Shown in pieces: positions 1-9,737 of a DNA stretch of 64,000 nt. Positions within the stretch are counted from its first letter, which is position 1; each line of letters opens with the position of its first letter. The notes under the pieces were generated by a model. The model was not told where the DNA came from. It saw only the letters and a program-made list of their open reading frames with translations, and searched no databases. Origin of the DNA: Bryobacteraceae bacterium (GTDB lineage Bacteria > Acidobacteriota > Terriglobia > Bryobacterales > Bryobacteraceae); assembly GCA_019752335.1 (NCBI GenBank), contig JAIEMJ010000014.1, forward strand, positions 62,001 through 126,000, written 5' to 3'. The translations under genes and the position numbers were made by a program.

Positions 1-1
1 A

Positions 2-220
2 TTGCTCGACGAGCCCACCAATCACTTGGACCTCGAGAGCATCAACGCCCTCAACGTTGCCTTACAGAAGTACGAAGGCACGGTGTTCTTTGTCACCCAC
101 GATGAGGATCTCCTCGACGAAGTGGCCACGCGCATCTGGCACGTCCACGGCGGCCAGATTGAGGACTTCAAGGGCCCCTACGCGGAGTACACCGCCGCCA
201 GTCTGGCCGCGAAGGGCTAA
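2..220 (+). CDS. ABC-F family ATPase, C-terminal fragment
   Basis: This is the 3' end of a gene whose start lies outside the window. The visible 72 residues open with the Walker B/D-loop of an ABC-F protein (LDEPTNHLDL), followed about 20 residues later by the H-switch (FVTHDEDLL) and the short terminal segment of the second nucleotide-binding domain (WHVHGGQIEDFKGPYAEY). ABC-F proteins have two ATPase domains and no membrane domain, and act on the ribosome as translation factors or antibiotic-protection proteins. The ending lacks the long basic C-terminal extension of Uup. Which ABC-F subfamily it belongs to cannot be told from this fragment. Confidence 0.9.
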   Translation: MLDEPTNHLDLESINALNVALQKYEGTVFFVTHDEDLLDEVATRIWHVHGGQIEDFKGPYAEYTAASLAAKG

Positions 221-459
221 ACGCGTTTGCGGCTTGGTCCGTCGTTTCCCTTAGTCGCCCGATTCCAGACTGTTTCGCTAAGTGCATGAAAATCATCGCC
301 AATGCGAAACGGTGGAGAAACTGCCGCACCGCCGGCGGAGCACCCAAAATCAAGGTTCCCTAAGGCGAAGTGAGTAGTTTCGCTCATTCCGTGCCGTAAT
401 GCGAAGGTGCTACGCTGGAGGTAATTGCGCTGACCGCGAGCTCTCGCCGGCAACATCTC

Positions 460-476
460 AGGAGGAACCCTACTTG
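460..476 (+). promoter_or_regulatory. Strong Shine-Dalgarno with TTG start
   Basis: AGGAGG at 460-465 lies 8 bases before TTG at 474. This is the best ribosome binding site in the region. It sets the start of the secreted protein in the frame that encodes the signal peptide, although an ATG in the same frame lies at 492. Confidence 0.6.
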
Positions 477-2373
477 TACCGTCGCGTCGCTATGCTGTAT
501 TCATTTCTCTCCGTTATTCAGAGTCTTTCCGCCCAAAACATCCTGAATAACCAAGGCTTCGAATCTGGCTTGATGTGCTTCGGTACAAATGTGTGGAGCT
601 ACACTGGCGCCAGATACTGGGGACTACCGTTTTGTCTTGTTCACCGACGCTCGTTCGGGCAATTATTCCTTCGAGATTCGCTGTACAGGCGCGGACTGCT
701 ACAAGGCGGCCGCCTACTCGAACAAAATCAGGACGCAACCGAACCAAGCCTACCGGCTCACCCTGTACACAAAGTGCGCTCCCAGCAACACGACCCGGGT
801 TTACATCCCCGATGTGGCTACGGGATACATCTTTCAAGCCATGAACTGCACGGGCGATTGGGCGGCCAATACGGTGAACTTCACAACCACGGCTACGGCG
901 AAGGACTTCTTTTTCTACCTCTTCGACTACTACGGGACGGCTGGATCCTGGGCTCGTTTTGACGATATGGTTCTTACCTACGGCGACGGAACCACACCCC
1001 AAACGATGACGATGTACCCGGGGTCGCGCAACTCGCGGGTCGGTAGCCGGGCGATTGAGGTGGACGGCGTGCCCTACCTAGACCTGGGCTTCTTCGACGT
1101 GGGCTATGACGACTTGGCTCAAGCGGCCGCGATGGGCGTGAACACGGTACACGCCGTTTACCAACAGCCCTCGGCGAACTGTTACAACACCGGAGACCCC
1201 AGTCATCTGGACCGGATGTTTCAGTTGGGACTCAACTTCGTACCGCATTCCACCACCTCTGCTTCCATGGGTTCGTCACTGCACTTTTCCGGGATCATGC
1301 AACGCTTTGCCCCCCATCGCTCGGTGATTGCTTGGATGTTAACCGATGAACCGGATCAGGCGAACATTCCCTGGTCCTACGTGCCACCGGCCATGCTCAG
1401 CGCGCAGTATAACGCGGCGAAATCCCAGACGGCTTTGCCCCTGTTTGCCAATTTTCAACGAGCGGGGTGGGCACCGCCTGCCGAGGTGTCAGCCTACACG
1501 CAGGCCGTGGATTTTTGGATGGCCGAGCCCTATGGAGCGAGTTTCTACAGTCTCAAACACGCGACAGATCAGTTCAATTCTCTGCAAAAGCGCCCCATTT
1601 GGCTGGCGCAGGATGCGATTGCCCCGCCGTTGATCGTCCCGAAAGCATACTGGGCGATCGTCAATGGCGCTACCGGCATCGTTTATTTCAACTGGGAAAT
1701 GTTCAAGGAAAACGCTCCGCTGATGGCCGCCGTCCAACAGGGCTTCGGGGAATTGAGGCAACTGCAAAACGTAATTTTCTCTCCGTCAGCGGAGGGGCAA
1801 GTTAGCGTTTCGCAGGGACTGGGCTACATGGCGCGCGGGACGGGGAATTCGATCTATGTGCTGGCGGTGAATCCGGAAACTTACCCGGTTCAAGGGAAGG
1901 TCTCGATGCGGGAATTGGTAGCCGGACAACAGGTGCGCGTCCTGTTTGAGAACCGGACGATCACCGCAAGCGCGGGCGAGTTCACCGATACTTTTCCTGG
2001 CCCTTCGCGGCATGTCTATGTGATTGACGGACGAGTGAGCTTAGCTGGGACATTGACCGGTAAGTCTGGACCGGATGAGAGACGCCTATGGAGGTTGCAA
2101 GTGATGAATACCGGCAGCGCGCCGGCGACCGCGGCGCGGATTACTGGCATTACCTTCACGCAGGCCGGGGGGGCGATTTGTTCACCGGCCGTGGTGGCCG
2201 CCTCTTTGCCGGTGGCGCTGGGCGACATCGCCCCGGGGGCCAGCGCTACTGGCGACCTGCCAATAAACTTCACGGGCTGCGACAACACCGCACGATTCAC
2301 GGTGAATGTCTCATTCTCGGCCAGCAACGGCGCGGCTACCGGCAACATGGTGCGAAACAATGAGAGAAAGTAA
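474..2373 (+). CDS. Secreted glycoside-hydrolase-like protein, frameshifted near 600-625
   Basis: The 5' part (TTG at 474) encodes a signal peptide ending SLSAQ and then NILNNQGFES, the usual opening of a carbohydrate-binding-like beta-sandwich. This frame fails after about residue 45. The protein continues in the next frame (open from 589), where TGDYRFVLF follows naturally. Skipping one base near 600-625 joins the two into one protein of about 630 residues. The middle looks like a TIM barrel of glycosidase type, with candidate acidic residues in LTDEPD and FWMAEPYG. The C-terminal 110 residues look like a beta-sandwich with a conserved N-T-G start. The substrate is unknown. The downstream PEP-CTERM gene overlaps its end. 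The shift may be a sequencing error or a real lesion; a conservative call would be 589-2373 only. Confidence 0.6.
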
Positions 2374-2926
2374 GCGTACCCTTGTTCTGTGGTTGACCAT
2401 GGCCGCTTGCTTACCAGCCGCGCCGGTCCTGACGCTGTTGCCTCCAGACTTAGTCAATTCGCCCGGGAGCACGTCTGGTTGGGGCTTCACAATCACCAAC
2501 GACACGAACTACATCGAAGTCACCAGTGCGCAATTCTGCCTGAACCCACAATCGTTTCCAGCCTGCACCGCGTCGACGCTGGGAGTCTTTCAGGACTTTA
2601 TCTCGGGCTTTAACAACATCATCGTCGGGCCCCTGGCTGGGACCCTGCCGGCCAGCGTGACCCAGATTTTCAATCTGGCCGCCAACACCGGCATCGGCAG
2701 CTTTGCATTCGGCTTGCTGGCCCCCAGCCAGGTGCAGGAGTTTGGCTCGATCGTGTTGACTTACAACATTACGGACTTGGATCCGAATGATCCGAACGCG
2801 AATTTTCTTGGCTCCGGAACACTCAGTGCTAGCGCCAGTTTGACGTCAGTACCGGAGCCGTCAACGGCTGCGTTGCTGTGCGGAGCGCTCTTGCTCGGGT
2901 GGCGTCTGCGTCGCAAAGACCGCTAA
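2360..2926 (+). CDS. PEP-CTERM sorting domain protein
   Basis: The ATG at 2360 overlaps the last 14 bases of the preceding gene, so translation is probably coupled. The protein is about 188 residues. It has an N-terminal signal peptide (LVLWLTMAACLPAAP), a beta-rich middle without recognised catalytic motifs, and a classic PEP-CTERM tail: VPEPST, then a hydrophobic stretch (AALLCGALLLGW), then RLRRKDR. PEP-CTERM proteins are processed by exosortase and retained at or beyond the cell envelope, often with exopolysaccharide. No exosortase gene is in this window. The stop codon overlaps that of the convergent amidase by 4 bases. Confidence 0.85.
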   Translation: MRESKRTLVLWLTMAACLPAAPVLTLLPPDLVNSPGSTSGWGFTITNDTNYIEVTSAQFCLNPQSFPACTASTLGVFQDFISGFNNIIVGPLAGTLPASVTQIFNLAANTGIGSFAFGLLAPSQVQEFGSIVLTYNITDLDPNDPNANFLGSGTLSASASLTSVPEPSTAALLCGALLLGWRLRRKDR

Positions 2927-4371
2927 AGAGCCAGCGCTGGCCAACGTTTGAGGCGAGCGGCTTGCTCGTAGGCGTGGCCGAGTTGGAGGACGGCGAAGTC
3001 CTGCTGGCGGCGGCCGACGATCTGCAGGCCTACGGGCAGTCCTTCGGGCGTAAAGCCGGCCGGCACGGAGAGCGCGGGGCTGCCGGTGAGCGTGATGTAC
3101 CAGCAGGCCTTCATCCAGTCGATGTAGCTTTCCATGCGCTGCCCTGCGATCTCGCGCGGGTACGGCGTATCGACGTCGAAGGGCGGCACCTGGGTTACGG
3201 GCAGGATGAAGTACTCGTACTGATCGAGGAAACGCTGGAAGCGCTGCCACACCTCGACGTGGAGCGCTTCGGCGTGCGCGACGTCCTGTCCGGAGAGGGC
3301 CAGGCCTTGTTCGACTTCCTTGAGCAAGGTTTCCTTGTAGAGTGCGCGGTGCTGGCCAAGACGTTCGCCTTGGGCAGCGGCGGAGGTCCAGGCGCGGAGG
3401 GTTTTGAAGGCGAAGTCGGCGCCGGCGAAGTCGGGCTCGGCTACTTCGACGATGCAGCCCAGCGACGAGAAGACTTGCCGTTGCGCGTTCACAACCGCGG
3501 TGACGCGCGGATCAAACGGAACGCCGCCTAAGTCGCGAAACCAGGCTACGCGGATGCCACGGAAGCTGCGCGCCAGTGGCTCCCGAAAGAGGCTGCCAGG
3601 TTCCGGCAGGGCCAGGGGCGACAGCGGGTGCGGACCGGCCATGGCGCTGAGCAACAGGGCGACGTCGGCGACGGAGCGCGCCATGGGGCCTAAGGTGGAA
3701 AGCGGCGAGAAGGTGAGATTCGGCACGCGCCCGGGCGAGGGCCGGAACCCGACGACATTGCAGAACGAGGCCGGATTCCGAAGCGAGCCACCGAGGTCAC
3801 TGCCGTCGGCGATGGGGAGCATGCCGGACGCCAGCGCGACGGCGGCGCCGCCACTGGAGCCGCCGCAGGTCTTGGTGAGGTCGTAGGGATTCCTCGTGGC
3901 TCCGAAGACCGAGTTAAAGGTCTGCGAACCGGCGCCGAACTCGGGCGTATTGGTCTTGCCGAGGAGGATGGCGCCCGCGTCGCGCAGGCGCTCGACGATG
4001 GGGTCGTCGGCGGTGGGGACTTGGTCCTGGAAGATGCGGGAGCCGTAGGTGGTGCGGATACCCTTGGTGTTAACCAGGTCCTTGTGAGCGATGGGGAGGC
4101 CGTGCAGAGGGCCGAGCGGACGGCGCTTGGCTTGGCGTTCGTCGGCCGCGGCGGCGGCCTGCTGGGCCTGGTCCGCGACGAGGGTGACGATGGCGTTCAG
4201 CTTCGGGTTGAGACGCTCGATCTGCAGGAGGTGGGCGGCGAGCAGTTCGCGGGCGGAGAGCTTTTTAGCGCGGATGAGGCGGGCCAGATCGACGGCGCTT
4301 TGGCGGCAGAGGTCGCTGGCGGGAGGGGTCGCGAGGGCCAGCAGGGCGGCGCGTCGAGAGAGGGGTTGCAT
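2923..4371 (-). CDS. Amidase signature family enzyme, probably exported
   Basis: The protein is 482 residues from the ATG at 4371. An upstream in-frame start at 4473 would add 34 residues unlike any amidase. The Ser-cisSer-Lys triad of the family is visible: K97 in PIAHKDL, S172 in the glycine-rich CGGSSGGA loop, and S196 in DLGGSLRNP. The spacing of 75 and 24 residues matches the family. The N-terminus (LSRRAALLALATPPA) resembles a short Tat-type signal, which suggests export. Members hydrolyse amides or act as GatA. GatA is less likely because of the signal and the lack of gatB/gatC neighbours. The substrate is unknown. The gene converges on the PEP-CTERM gene with a 4-base CTAA stop overlap. 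Confidence 0.88.
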   Translation of the reverse strand: MQPLSRRAALLALATPPASDLCRQSAVDLARLIRAKKLSARELLAAHLLQIERLNPKLNAIVTLVADQAQQAAAAADERQAKRRPLGPLHGLPIAHKDLVNTKGIRTTYGSRIFQDQVPTADDPIVERLRDAGAILLGKTNTPEFGAGSQTFNSVFGATRNPYDLTKTCGGSSGGAAVALASGMLPIADGSDLGGSLRNPASFCNVVGFRPSPGRVPNLTFSPLSTLGPMARSVADVALLLSAMAGPHPLSPLALPEPGSLFREPLARSFRGIRVAWFRDLGGVPFDPRVTAVVNAQRQVFSSLGCIVEVAEPDFAGADFAFKTLRAWTSAAAQGERLGQHRALYKETLLKEVEQGLALSGQDVAHAEALHVEVWQRFQRFLDQYEYFILPVTQVPPFDVDTPYPREIAGQRMESYIDWMKACWYITLTGSPALSVPAGFTPEGLPVGLQIVGRRQQDFAVLQLGHAYEQAARLKRWPALAL

Positions 4372-4540
4372 TCCGCCCTGGAGTATAACATGAATCCATA
4401 AGCCTCTCAGAATCAATGATTTGTATGGGCTCACCAGGCGAAGTCCACGCCAATCGCGGTTCCGGGAAAGCACTTTCCCGTTATCTCATTCATAATAAAA
4501 GAGTTAAAAAGTCGTCGGACACGCAAACCTTCCGGGGCGT

Positions 4541-4570
4541 TTGACAAGGCTGGGGTGCTGAACTTACCCT
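4541..4570 (+). promoter_or_regulatory. Sigma70-type promoter of tRNA-Met
   Basis: TTGACA at 4541-4546 is a perfect -35 box. Eighteen bases later TACCCT (4565-4570) is an acceptable -10 box. The predicted start near 4577 lies about 10 bases before the tRNA. lepA, 51 bases past the tRNA, may be read from the same promoter. Confidence 0.55.
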
Positions 4571-4586
4571 AGAGATTGGCGCCTTT

Positions 4587-4663
4587 GCCGGCGTAGCTCA
4601 GCTGGTTAGAGCGGCGGTCTCATAAGCCGCAGGTCGAAGGTTCGAGTCCTTCCGCCGGCACCA
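4587..4663 (+). tRNA. tRNA-Met (anticodon CAU)
   Basis: This is a 77-base cloverleaf with encoded CCA. The acceptor stem GCCGGCG pairs fully with CGCCGGC (4653-4659). The D arm is GCTCAGCTGGTTAGAGC. The anticodon stem GCGGT/GCCGC encloses the loop CTCATAA with anticodon CAT at 4621-4623. The T arm carries TTCGAGT. The paired G1-C72 end excludes initiator tRNA. Elongator Met fits best, but an Ile2 tRNA with modified C34 cannot be fully excluded by eye. Confidence 0.95.
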
Positions 4664-4714
4664 ATTCTCGATCTTCTTGCGAGCGTGGGATAATCAAAGA
4701 GTTCTCCACCTCGC

Positions 4715-6525
<1,811 letters not shown>

Positions 6526-6529
<4 letters not shown>

Positions 6530-7260
6530 GTCTGGGCGAGCCCGGATGCGGTGTTGGGGTGGTGCGGGCGAGATGCGGGGGCTTCGGGGGCCCGATGCAT
6601 GGCCGATGGGGGTGGCGCCGGAACGGTGGACAGACCGGAGGTCTGTCCCTGGAGTTTCTTGGACAGACCGGAGGTCTGTCCTACGGCGGGGGACGAAACG
6701 GACCGGCGAGTGGTTGATTCTACAGCCTTTCGGGCGCGCTCGAAGGAGCGGTTGACCTCGTTTTGGTAGCGGAAAAACGTGTGGTGGATCTGTTTTTCCT
6801 CGAGGGTGCCGGCTAAGCCGGTGAAGGGTGTCTCGGCGAGGGCTTTGTCGGGGTTGAGTCCGCGGGAGCGGAGGTCATGGAGGGTCTGCTTCATCATCAA
6901 CGTGTGGAGTCCGACTTCGATTTGTTGGCAGCGGAGCATGCGCCAGGCTTGGGTGGCTAACTGGGTGACTAAGAATTTTTCGTAGGTATTTCTGGGGGCG
7001 AAGTCCTGGAGGAAGCCGTCGCGGAGTTCGATGAAGTCGGCTTCGTTTTCGAAGGGGAGCACGGGGAGTTTGGCGGTGAGTCCGTGCTTGACGGCGTTGA
7101 GGCGGGCGCGGGATTTGCCTTCTTCGGTGCGAGGACCGGTCGACATTTGGGCGTTGCGTTGGCAGGCAGCGCGCTGGGCTTCCGTGATAGGTCTTGGCAT
7201 GTCTTCAGCGTCGCATGCGTGGCCAAAGAGGCGGCGCAGCTTTGGCGGGCGATTTGCCAT
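6526..7260 (-). CDS. Hypothetical protein with [10 protein letters not shown] motif and in-frame palindromic repeats
   Basis: This 244-residue protein belongs to a type seen repeatedly in acidobacterial genomes, recognised by the segment [25 protein letters not shown] and then [10 protein letters not shown] (residues 25-62). The middle (75-175) is predicted helical and basic, with no catalytic motif that I recognise. The start could also be the internal ATG at 7200 (MPRPITEAQ). The last 70 residues are low complexity and contain GQTSGLS twice. Each copy is the translation of a palindromic DNA repeat (6628-6648 and 6661-6681), so the repeats appear to have inserted into the 3' end of the gene and been read through. 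The function is unknown. The stop overlaps that of lepA by 4 bases. Confidence 0.6.
6628..6681. repeat. Two copies of a 21-bp palindromic repeat
   Basis: Copies lie at 6628-6648 and 6661-6681. Each is GGACAGACC, a GGA spacer, and GGTCTGTCC: a perfect 9-bp inverted repeat with a 3-base centre. The copies are 12 bases apart, in the same orientation, and in the same reading frame of the surrounding minus-strand gene (QTSGLS). This is a REP-like element. A copy search of the whole genome would show whether it is a family. Confidence 0.85.
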
Positions 7261-7571
7261 TAAGTATTTTGGTTGGTGCGCGTTACGATTTTTCGAAATT
7301 GTTGGGAACTCGGCACCGCCGGGGCGGCAACGGAGGATGAAACTGGGGGAGAGCGACGGCGTGTAAATGACCGCCGCGGAGAACGTGACTCACTTTACTC
7401 GTCTGAAACGTCGTCGCTCCCGAAGGACCCCCTCGCTTTCGCTCGGGGCTGGTGGGCGCGTCACGCGCGGGCGTGTCGCGCAGGAGCTACCGGGACTCGT
7501 GCGGGGCTGGGTGAAGCGTTGGAGCAGTTTCGAACTAAGTGGACGGACCTCTGCTGTGAACGAGGCGGTCA
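7261..7571. other. Intergenic region with a REP-like element
   Basis: This 311-base gap lies upstream of the minus-strand hypothetical gene and after the end of the PQQ dehydrogenase gene. Its open frames are short and compositionally poor, and I judge them non-coding. It contains the REP-like palindrome at 7426-7453 but no clear terminator with a T-run. Confidence 0.5.
7426..7453. repeat. REP-like GC-rich palindrome
   Basis: CCCCCTCGCTTTCGCTCGGG can fold as CCCC-GAGC-type arms around a short loop. It closely resembles 50761-50790 (CCCCCTCACTTCGTTCGGGG) and less closely 35908-35930. All are intergenic. This suggests a dispersed repeat family. Confidence 0.6.
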
Positions 7572-9680
7572 CTATTCCCGGGTGGTTGGCAACGAGAACG
7601 CCACATAGGAGCCGTTGATTGGGGTTTGCGTGGCTGGCGTGAGCCCTACTTGCGCGGCGGCGCAGAAGACGACGTACTGCCTGCCATTCACCTGGTAAGT
7701 GGCGGCGATGCCCTCTAGCGCCGCATCGACCTCGGCTTCCCAGAGAATGCTACCGGTGTCGGCGTCGATGGCGCGGACCTTCTTGTCGCGCGTGCCGGTG
7801 AAGATGAGTCCGCCGGCGGTGACGATGGGGCCGACTTTCGGGTAGTGCGAGCCAGTGCCTTTAATTCCTTTGGCGGCTAGCTCGGGGACATCGCCCAGGG
7901 GAATCTTCCACAGGATATTGCCTTCGTTGAGGTCGTAGGCGGTGAGCGAGGACCACGGGGGCTTGATCGGCGAAAGCCCGTTGCTGGCGATCATGAAGCC
8001 GAAGCCGGAGTAGTACTTGTCTTCTCCGGCGGGGGCGCCGGGAACCGGAACGTTGGCTGAGGCGCGGGTGGGGTTGTAGAGATAGGCGATGAGGTCATTG
8101 AGGTCCGCGGCGGTGATCTTCGTGGCCGGCATGGAGGCCTTGCCTTGCTCGATGACTTGGGCGAGTTCGGCGCGCGTGGACTTGAGGGCCGCGTCGGCGA
8201 CGCCGGGGATGGCGGGGGGCTTGCCCAAGCGGTCAACGCCGTGGCAGGCGGCGCATTTGGCGGTGTAGAGGGCGAGGCCGTGTTGTTCGGGCGAATCCTG
8301 CTGGGCGCGCTTTTGGTCAGCCTCGGTTTCGAGCTTCAACATGGCGGGCAGATCCTTGGACACGACGTAAAAGCGGCCGTTGGTGGGATCGACGGCGGCG
8401 CCGCCCCAGTTGGCGCCGCCATTGTTGCCCGGCATTTGAATGGTGTTGCGGGTGCTGGGTGGCGTGAAGAGGCCACGGTTGTCGGCGCTGAGGATGTCGT
8501 CGCGGAACTTGGCGCGGTCCTCGGGCGAGAGGTAGGGGCTGAGGTCGTCGACGGTGAAGGTCTGGCGGGCAAAGGCCGGGGGCTTGGTGGGAAAGGGCTG
8601 GGTACGGGCGGTCTTCTCCCTGGCCATCGGCGAGGGCGGAACGGGGCGCTCCTCGATCGGCCAGATGGGCTTCCCGGTGAGGCGATTGAAGACCCAGAGG
8701 TAGCCTTGCTTGCTGGCGAGGGCGACGATGTCGACCTTCTGGCCGTCGCGCTTGACGGTGAGGAGCTTGGGCGCGGTGGCGCCGTCGTAATCCCAGATGT
8801 CGTGGTGGACCATCTGGTAGTGCCAGAGGCGTTTGCCGGTGCGGGCGTCGAGCGCCAGCAGGCAGTCACTGAAGAGATTGTCGCCATGCCGGTCCGACCC
8901 GTAGAAGTTGTATTTGGCGCTGGCGGTGGGCGCGTAGAGAATCCCGCGGGGGACGTCGACGGAGAACTCGCTCCAGACGTTGGCGCCGCCGACGGACTTC
9001 CAGGCGTCCTTGGGCCAGGTGTCGTAGCCGAACTCGCCGGGGCGCGGGACGGTGTGGAAGGTCCAGGCGAGCTTGCCGGTGCGGACGTCGAAGGCGCGGA
9101 TGTCGCCGGGCGCCGAGCCGTAGCCCTGATTGGTGGCCGAACCCAGAATCAGCAGATTCTCGAAGACGCGGCCGGGCGTGAGCGACTGGACGAGGGCGAT
9201 CTTGTTGGGATCGCGGTCGAGCCCTTCTTTGAGATTCACTTGGCCGTCCTTGCCGAAGGCGGCAATCAGGCGGCCGGTGCGGGCGTCGAGCGCGCGCAGG
9301 GTATGATCGCTGACGACGAAGAGGCGGCGCTCGGTGCGGTCCGGGCTCTCCCAGTAGTTGATGCCGCGGGTGACGATGTACTTGGAGCCGGGCGCGTAGG
9401 TCCAGAGCTCCTGGCCGTTGGTGGCGTCGAGGGCGACGATGGAAAGGTTCTTCGCCATGACGTACATAGTCTGGTCAACGATGAGCGGGTTGAACGCGTA
9501 CTTGTTACGGTCGCCCGTGGAATAGCGCCAAGCGGGCTTGAGTTGGGCGACGTTGAGGCGGTTGATCTGGTTGAGGGAGGAGTATTGGGCGGCATCGGCG
9601 GCGCCACCGTAGTCTTTCCATTGGGCGTGGTCCTGAGCGAGGAGGCTGGCGGCGGCCAGAAAGAACATGATGCGCGTCAT
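7572..9680 (-). CDS. PQQ-dependent dehydrogenase with inserted cytochrome c domain
   Basis: The 702-residue secreted quinoprotein has a signal peptide (MTRIMFFLAAASLLAQ) and repeated propeller-blade tryptophan motifs such as ALDATNGQELWTY, AFDVRTGKLAWTF, ALDARTGKRLWHY and AIDADTGSILWEA. The segment VHHDIWDYDG is characteristic of the membrane glucose/quinate dehydrogenase branch rather than the alcohol branch, but there is no N-terminal membrane domain. A c-type haem motif CAACH lies near residue 477, within a cytochrome c module at about 462-545. The final blades follow it, so the module is inserted rather than C-terminal. Oxidation of a sugar or alcohol in the periplasm with electrons passed to the haem is inferred. 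The gene diverges from the large receptor gene across 57 bases, which suggests linked uptake and oxidation. Confidence 0.9.
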   Translation of the reverse strand: MTRIMFFLAAASLLAQDHAQWKDYGGAADAAQYSSLNQINRLNVAQLKPAWRYSTGDRNKYAFNPLIVDQTMYVMAKNLSIVALDATNGQELWTYAPGSKYIVTRGINYWESPDRTERRLFVVSDHTLRALDARTGRLIAAFGKDGQVNLKEGLDRDPNKIALVQSLTPGRVFENLLILGSATNQGYGSAPGDIRAFDVRTGKLAWTFHTVPRPGEFGYDTWPKDAWKSVGGANVWSEFSVDVPRGILYAPTASAKYNFYGSDRHGDNLFSDCLLALDARTGKRLWHYQMVHHDIWDYDGATAPKLLTVKRDGQKVDIVALASKQGYLWVFNRLTGKPIWPIEERPVPPSPMAREKTARTQPFPTKPPAFARQTFTVDDLSPYLSPEDRAKFRDDILSADNRGLFTPPSTRNTIQMPGNNGGANWGGAAVDPTNGRFYVVSKDLPAMLKLETEADQKRAQQDSPEQHGLALYTAKCAACHGVDRLGKPPAIPGVADAALKSTRAELAQVIEQGKASMPATKITAADLNDLIAYLYNPTRASANVPVPGAPAGEDKYYSGFGFMIASNGLSPIKPPWSSLTAYDLNEGNILWKIPLGDVPELAAKGIKGTGSHYPKVGPIVTAGGLIFTGTRDKKVRAIDADTGSILWEAEVDAALEGIAATYQVNGRQYVVFCAAAQVGLTPATQTPINGSYVAFSLPTTRE

Positions 9681-9737
9681 TCGCCTCCATGATAGCTGCG
9701 TTACAATTGGGCCAACAAGCTTTCCTGAGGTTGCTTT

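Noticed and set aside
221-473. A riboswitch in the 253-base leader before the glycosidase-like gene
   Set aside because: Some pairing is possible, but none of the conserved cores I know (for example CGCAAAGCC of the c-di-GMP class) is present.
7261-7571. Short open frames between the hypothetical gene and the PQQ dehydrogenase
   Set aside because: They read through a REP-like repeat (PSESEGVLRER-type text) and have no start signal or family pattern.
8145-9692. A 515-residue open frame antisense to the PQQ dehydrogenase
   Set aside because: It is a GC-rich shadow of a clearly real gene, with low-complexity Gly/Ala/Val text and no family motif.
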